Shown here piece by piece: positions 63,810-64,000 of a stretch of 64,000 nt of DNA (within the stretch, counting starts at the first letter, position 1; each line of letters opens with the position of its first letter). The notes beneath the pieces were generated by a model. It was not told where the DNA came from. It searched no databases and was given only the letters and a program-made list of their open reading frames with translations. A program made the translations under genes and the position numbers. This DNA is from Cacajao melanocephalus (taxonomy: Eukaryota > Chordata > Mammalia > Primates > Pitheciidae), in contig CAUYLG010076722.1 in the NCBI GenBank assembly GCA_963573385.1, forward strand, positions 17,357 to 81,356, written 5' to 3'.

Positions 63810-64000
63810 ATAGGTGACAGTCCATATTTTTTATTTTTTTATTTTTTAGAAAGAAAGAAAAAAGAAAGAGTGAAAGAAAAAAAAAGAATGTAAGAGAGAA
63901 AGAAAGAGGAAGAGAAAGAGGGAGAGAGAACGGGATTCTTGTTCTATTGCCCAGGCTAGAATGCAGTCTAAAAATGGGTATTAAAAACCTCTTTTATGCC
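63810..64000 (-). mobile_element. Small retroinsertion, copy B (runs off the window)
   Basis: 63850-63990 repeats the body of the insertion at 2706-2846. From 63908 to 63990, 81 of 83 bases are identical. The plus-strand left edge is a long T-rich run with A interruptions (about 63827-63848), the complement of a poly-A tail. The sequence continues past the point where copy A ends ('ccttttatgcc' side), so copy B reaches further 5' on the minus strand and its far target-site duplication lies outside the window. Confidence 0.85.

Overview
The window is primate, almost certainly human, genomic DNA: AT-rich, intron-dominated and dense with Alu (J and S type), L1 3' ends, MIR/L2 relics, MaLR/THE1 LTRs and a MER5A-like element. 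No bacterial, viral or compact-genome gene organisation is present. Apart from two short exons, every open frame seen is either inside a repeat or short, usually lacks an ATG start, and looks like chance.

The only gene recognised is DOK6 (docking protein 6, an adaptor with a PH domain followed by an IRS-type PTB domain), read from the minus strand. Two coding exons are supported by exact splice signals, codon phase and protein match. The first, at 48376-48257 (120 bp), encodes the end of the PH domain and the PH-PTB linker. The second, at 30044-29855 (190 bp), encodes the first half of the PTB domain. They are separated by an 18.2-kb intron. The preceding intron runs off the right edge of the window (48377-64000) and the following intron runs off the left edge (1-29854). 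By my recollection of the gene model these are exons 4 and 5 of 8. From memory, DOK6 lies on the forward strand of chr18q22.2, which would make this window the reverse complement of the reference.

Layout in + coordinates. 1-29854 is the downstream intron. It holds an L1 3' end, half-Alus, a CT/C-rich tract, a small retroinsertion (2701-2847), a TATG/TG tract, an MLT1 LTR split by an Alu, further Alus, a probable ERV LTR (about 14.94-15.72 kb), MIR/L2 relics and a THE1 LTR. 29855-30044 is the PTB exon. 30045-48256 is the inter-exon intron, with MER5A, three MLT1-type LTRs, an antisense L1PA fragment and three Alus, the last of which stops 111 bp from the exon donor. 48257-48376 is the PH-end exon. 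48377-64000 is the upstream intron, with Alus, two L1 3' pieces, TG/TA repeats, a strong hairpin, an old L1M-like repeat and a second copy of the retroinsertion at the right edge.

The least ordinary observation is that pair of retroinsertions. Two nearly identical (81/83 bases in the non-microsatellite part) copies of a small, non-standard sequence lie 61 kb apart in the same gene and the same orientation. The left copy has a 15-bp target-site duplication at a TT|AAAA site, so it was placed by L1 machinery. Other items worth checking are a perfect DR4 nuclear-receptor-type element at 12237, a G-quadruplex-prone tract on the DOK6 sense strand near 1.2 kb, a frame-neutral exon with a poor polypyrimidine tract, several precise hairpins, and a phosphotyrosine-binding arginine codon split by a splice junction.
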